From NCBI GenBank assembly GCA_047973225.1, contig JBKEBQ010000028.1:1-7291 (forward strand): a stretch of 7,291 nt of DNA, in the 5' to 3' direction. The stretch is from JBKEBQ01 sp047973225 (GTDB taxonomy: Bacteria; Bacillota_I; Bacilli_A; Erysipelotrichales; Erysipelotrichaceae). The position numbers and the translations under genes are program-made. The notes beneath the pieces are model-generated. The model made no database searches and was not told the DNA's origin. It worked only from the letters and a program-made list of their open reading frames with translations. Below are positions 5,960 to 7,291 of the stretch, piece after piece (within the stretch, counting starts at the first letter, position 1; every line of letters begins with the position of its first letter).

Positions 5960-6778
5960 ATGAAATTTATTGAAAATTTTTTTACCGAAGAAAACAAAAA
6001 ACTGATTAAAAAAAATGTAGATTGAATTTCCGAAATAATAAAAGACGCAATATTAGCAGGAAATAAAATTTTTTTTATAGGAGTAGGAGTATCTGCTGCA
6101 ATTGTTAAGGGGATATTTGATGACATGAATTATAATTTTGGTTCAATCGGCAATCAGTTTAGAGCTTTTAATGAAGGTGAACTTTATAGCCAACAATTTG
6201 AAAATTGAATGTCATTTGCTGAAGTTGCAAGCATAGCTTCCTTGGAATTGGCTGAAATTGGTTTTTCTAAGGATGACGTGTTAATTGCTTTCAGTTCAAG
6301 CGCCAGAAATCCCTATACTTATAGTGCCCTTGGTTATGCTAAGGATTTGAAGGCCAGGTCAATATTTATTACAAATAATGTAGATCATGAATTTGGCGAC
6401 AAGACCACATTTGAAGTTGTGCTGCCGATAGATAATTATTCAATAAATGGTTTGCGTTCATTCGAAGCAACCACATTGCTTAAAATACTTATAGATTCTT
6501 CGATAATTTCCACTATGGAAAAAATAGGATATATTTACAAAGGAGAATTAGTATATTTAAAATATAATACAGACAAATCAAAATTAGATGCCCTTGATAT
6601 TTTAACAAGATTAACTAACGGAACTAAATCTAATGATGAACTTATTAGGTGTGTGAATAACAAATATAATATTATGGCTGTTGCAGTTATAATGGCAATA
6701 AAAAATTTGGATGAAGAATCTGCAAAAGAATTGTTAGATTTGAATAATGGAAATGTTAAAACATCTTTAGAAAATTAA
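5960..6778 (+). CDS. MurQ-like SIS-domain protein (N-acetylmuramic acid 6-phosphate etherase family)
   Basis: 272 residues, slightly short of the usual 290-300. Residues about 36-190 are a SIS sugar-phosphate fold: G-V-G-V-S (41-45) stands where MurQ has G-A-G-T-S, and A-F-S-S-S-A-R-N-P-Y (110-119) where MurQ has A-A-S-G-R-T-P-Y. Residues about 205-270 are the small helical UBA-like domain of MurQ, ending E-L-L-D-L-N-N-G-N-V-K-T-S-L. MurQ cleaves the lactyl ether of MurNAc-6-phosphate during wall recycling. One family catalytic Glu (in D-A-x-E-C-P-P) appears to be replaced by Asn57 in D-D-M-N-Y, while E88 may match the second. The enzyme may therefore have changed substrate or be a sugar-phosphate-sensing regulator like GCKR. 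There is no HTH domain, so it is not MurR/RpiR. ATG 5960 has no Shine-Dalgarno and lies seven bases after an extended -10. Both Trp codons are TGA. Confidence 0.75.
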
Positions 6779-6801
6779 AAAGAGACTAGCAGTCTCTTTT
6801 T
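6777..6801. terminator. Bidirectional terminator between convergent genes
   Basis: AAAAAGAGACT (6777-6787), loop AGC, AGTCTCTTTTT (6791-6801): an eleven-pair hairpin with A and T flanks on both sides. It overlaps the stop codon of the MurQ-like gene and lies one base before the end of the minus-strand gene, so it can stop transcription from both directions. Confidence 0.88.
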
Positions 6802-6802
6802 G

Positions 6803-7291
6803 TTATTTGTTGATATCAAAGAACTCTTCTAAGTACTTTCCAACTCCACCTTCTTTGTTATCAAAGTCAGTAACATCATCTGCAAGGAATCTTACAGTTC
6901 CTGTAGCATTCTTCATTGCTACACCTATATTAGCTGTCTCTAACATTTCTTTATCATTAACTCCATCACCAAAGGCAATAGTGTTTGATAAAGGAATGTT
7001 ATAGTAAGAAGCTATATAGGGGATAGCAGAGCCTTTAGAGGCTCCTAGAGGATTAATCTCTATAAACATTAATCCTCTTTCTTTAGATCCTCAAGACTTA
7101 AATAGGGCAGCATTGCCATATTTACGTCTTAGTTTATTTACTATAGCTCAACCATCAGCAGTTTCACTATCTAATGCTATATGAGCTATTTGTGGATGAA
7201 ACTCTGTTTCACCATCAAATACTCAATCTACAGTATTAGATAGTTTCTCTAACTGATACTTGTGTCAAGTATTAGGTTTAACTTGATCTAT
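6803..7291 (-). CDS. Cof-type HAD-superfamily phosphatase, C-terminal part (partial)
   Basis: 162 codons are visible; the N-terminus with the nucleophile D-x-D motif lies beyond the right edge. The frame stays open to the edge only if TGA is read as Trp (four TGA codons at family-plausible places). The left half of the visible gene is the HAD core: the conserved Lys in G-A-S-K-G-S-A-I (codon 7034-7036) and the metal-binding motif F-G-D-G-V-N-D-x-E-M-L (Asp codons 6965-6967 and 6953-6955), followed by I-G-V-A-M-K-N-A. The right half is the C2-type cap seen in Cof/YidA proteins. These are cytoplasmic, Mg-dependent, rather unspecific sugar-phosphate or FMN phosphatases, common in several copies in mollicutes. 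The substrate is not predictable. It faces the MurQ-like gene across a shared terminator, so it is transcribed separately. Confidence 0.9.

Noticed and set aside
6209..6778. Shorter SIS protein starting at ATG 6209
   Set aside because: The codon before it is a TGA Trp in a frame that starts at ATG 5960 and supplies the first SIS motif; the shorter form would lack half of the fold.
5960..6778. MurR/RpiR transcription regulator
   Set aside because: No N-terminal helix-turn-helix domain is present, and the C-terminal UBA-like domain belongs to MurQ.
1..7291. CRISPR arrays, tRNA genes, insertion sequences
   Set aside because: No regularly spaced repeats, cloverleaf-like TTCRANYC segments or transposase motifs were seen.

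Overview
The window reads as part of the chromosome of a wall-less bacterium (class Mollicutes) that decodes UGA as tryptophan. It is strongly AT-rich. Every long reading frame contains in-frame TGA codons at positions where the protein families have Trp, for example the GH1 motifs around residues 163 and 428-430 and all ten Trp of the EIIC. The gene set (fructose-type PTS remnant, lactose/cellobiose PTS with GH1 phospho-glucosidase, MurQ-like SIS protein, Cof-type HAD phosphatase) would fit a Spiroplasma/Mesoplasma/Entomoplasma-type organism. That placement is inference; no rRNA or other marker is present.

Layout. 2-127: 3' end of a fructose/mannitol-type PTS EIIA domain, closed by a strong terminator. 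About 175-713 holds no intact gene. It contains a region with several long-range, partly pseudoknotted helices (candidate structured RNA, about 210-515), a bidirectional terminator, and a short possibly decayed minus-strand reading frame (514-669). 714-1922: three overlapping genes of unknown function (one-TM protein, soluble protein, tiny two-TM protein), probably one operon with a leaderless first gene, ended by a terminator at 1942-1972. 2053-5915: a tightly packed sugar operon, EIIB - EIIA - 6-phospho-beta-glucosidase (GH1) - EIIC. 5960-6778: a MurQ-like SIS protein, apparently with its own extended -10 promoter and no leader. 6803-7291: minus-strand C-terminal part of a Cof-type HAD phosphatase, convergent with the previous gene across a shared terminator.

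How it works together. The EIIC membrane channel imports a beta-glucoside (cellobiose-like or a plant/insect-derived aryl-glucoside). EIIA passes phosphate from HPr to Cys7 of EIIB, which phosphorylates the sugar. The GH1 enzyme then cleaves the 6-phosphorylated glycoside to feed glycolysis. The MurQ-like protein may process another sugar phosphate (MurNAc-6-P in the classical family), though one catalytic Glu of the family appears to be missing.

Most notable points: the structured region 198-515; a one-base shift in an A9 run in the EIIB gene; a long charged coiled-coil tail fused to the EIIC; two genes whose -10 box sits about 7 bases before the ATG; and a three-gene unknown operon. I cannot identify a definite new system. 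The unknown operon and the structured RNA are the best candidates.
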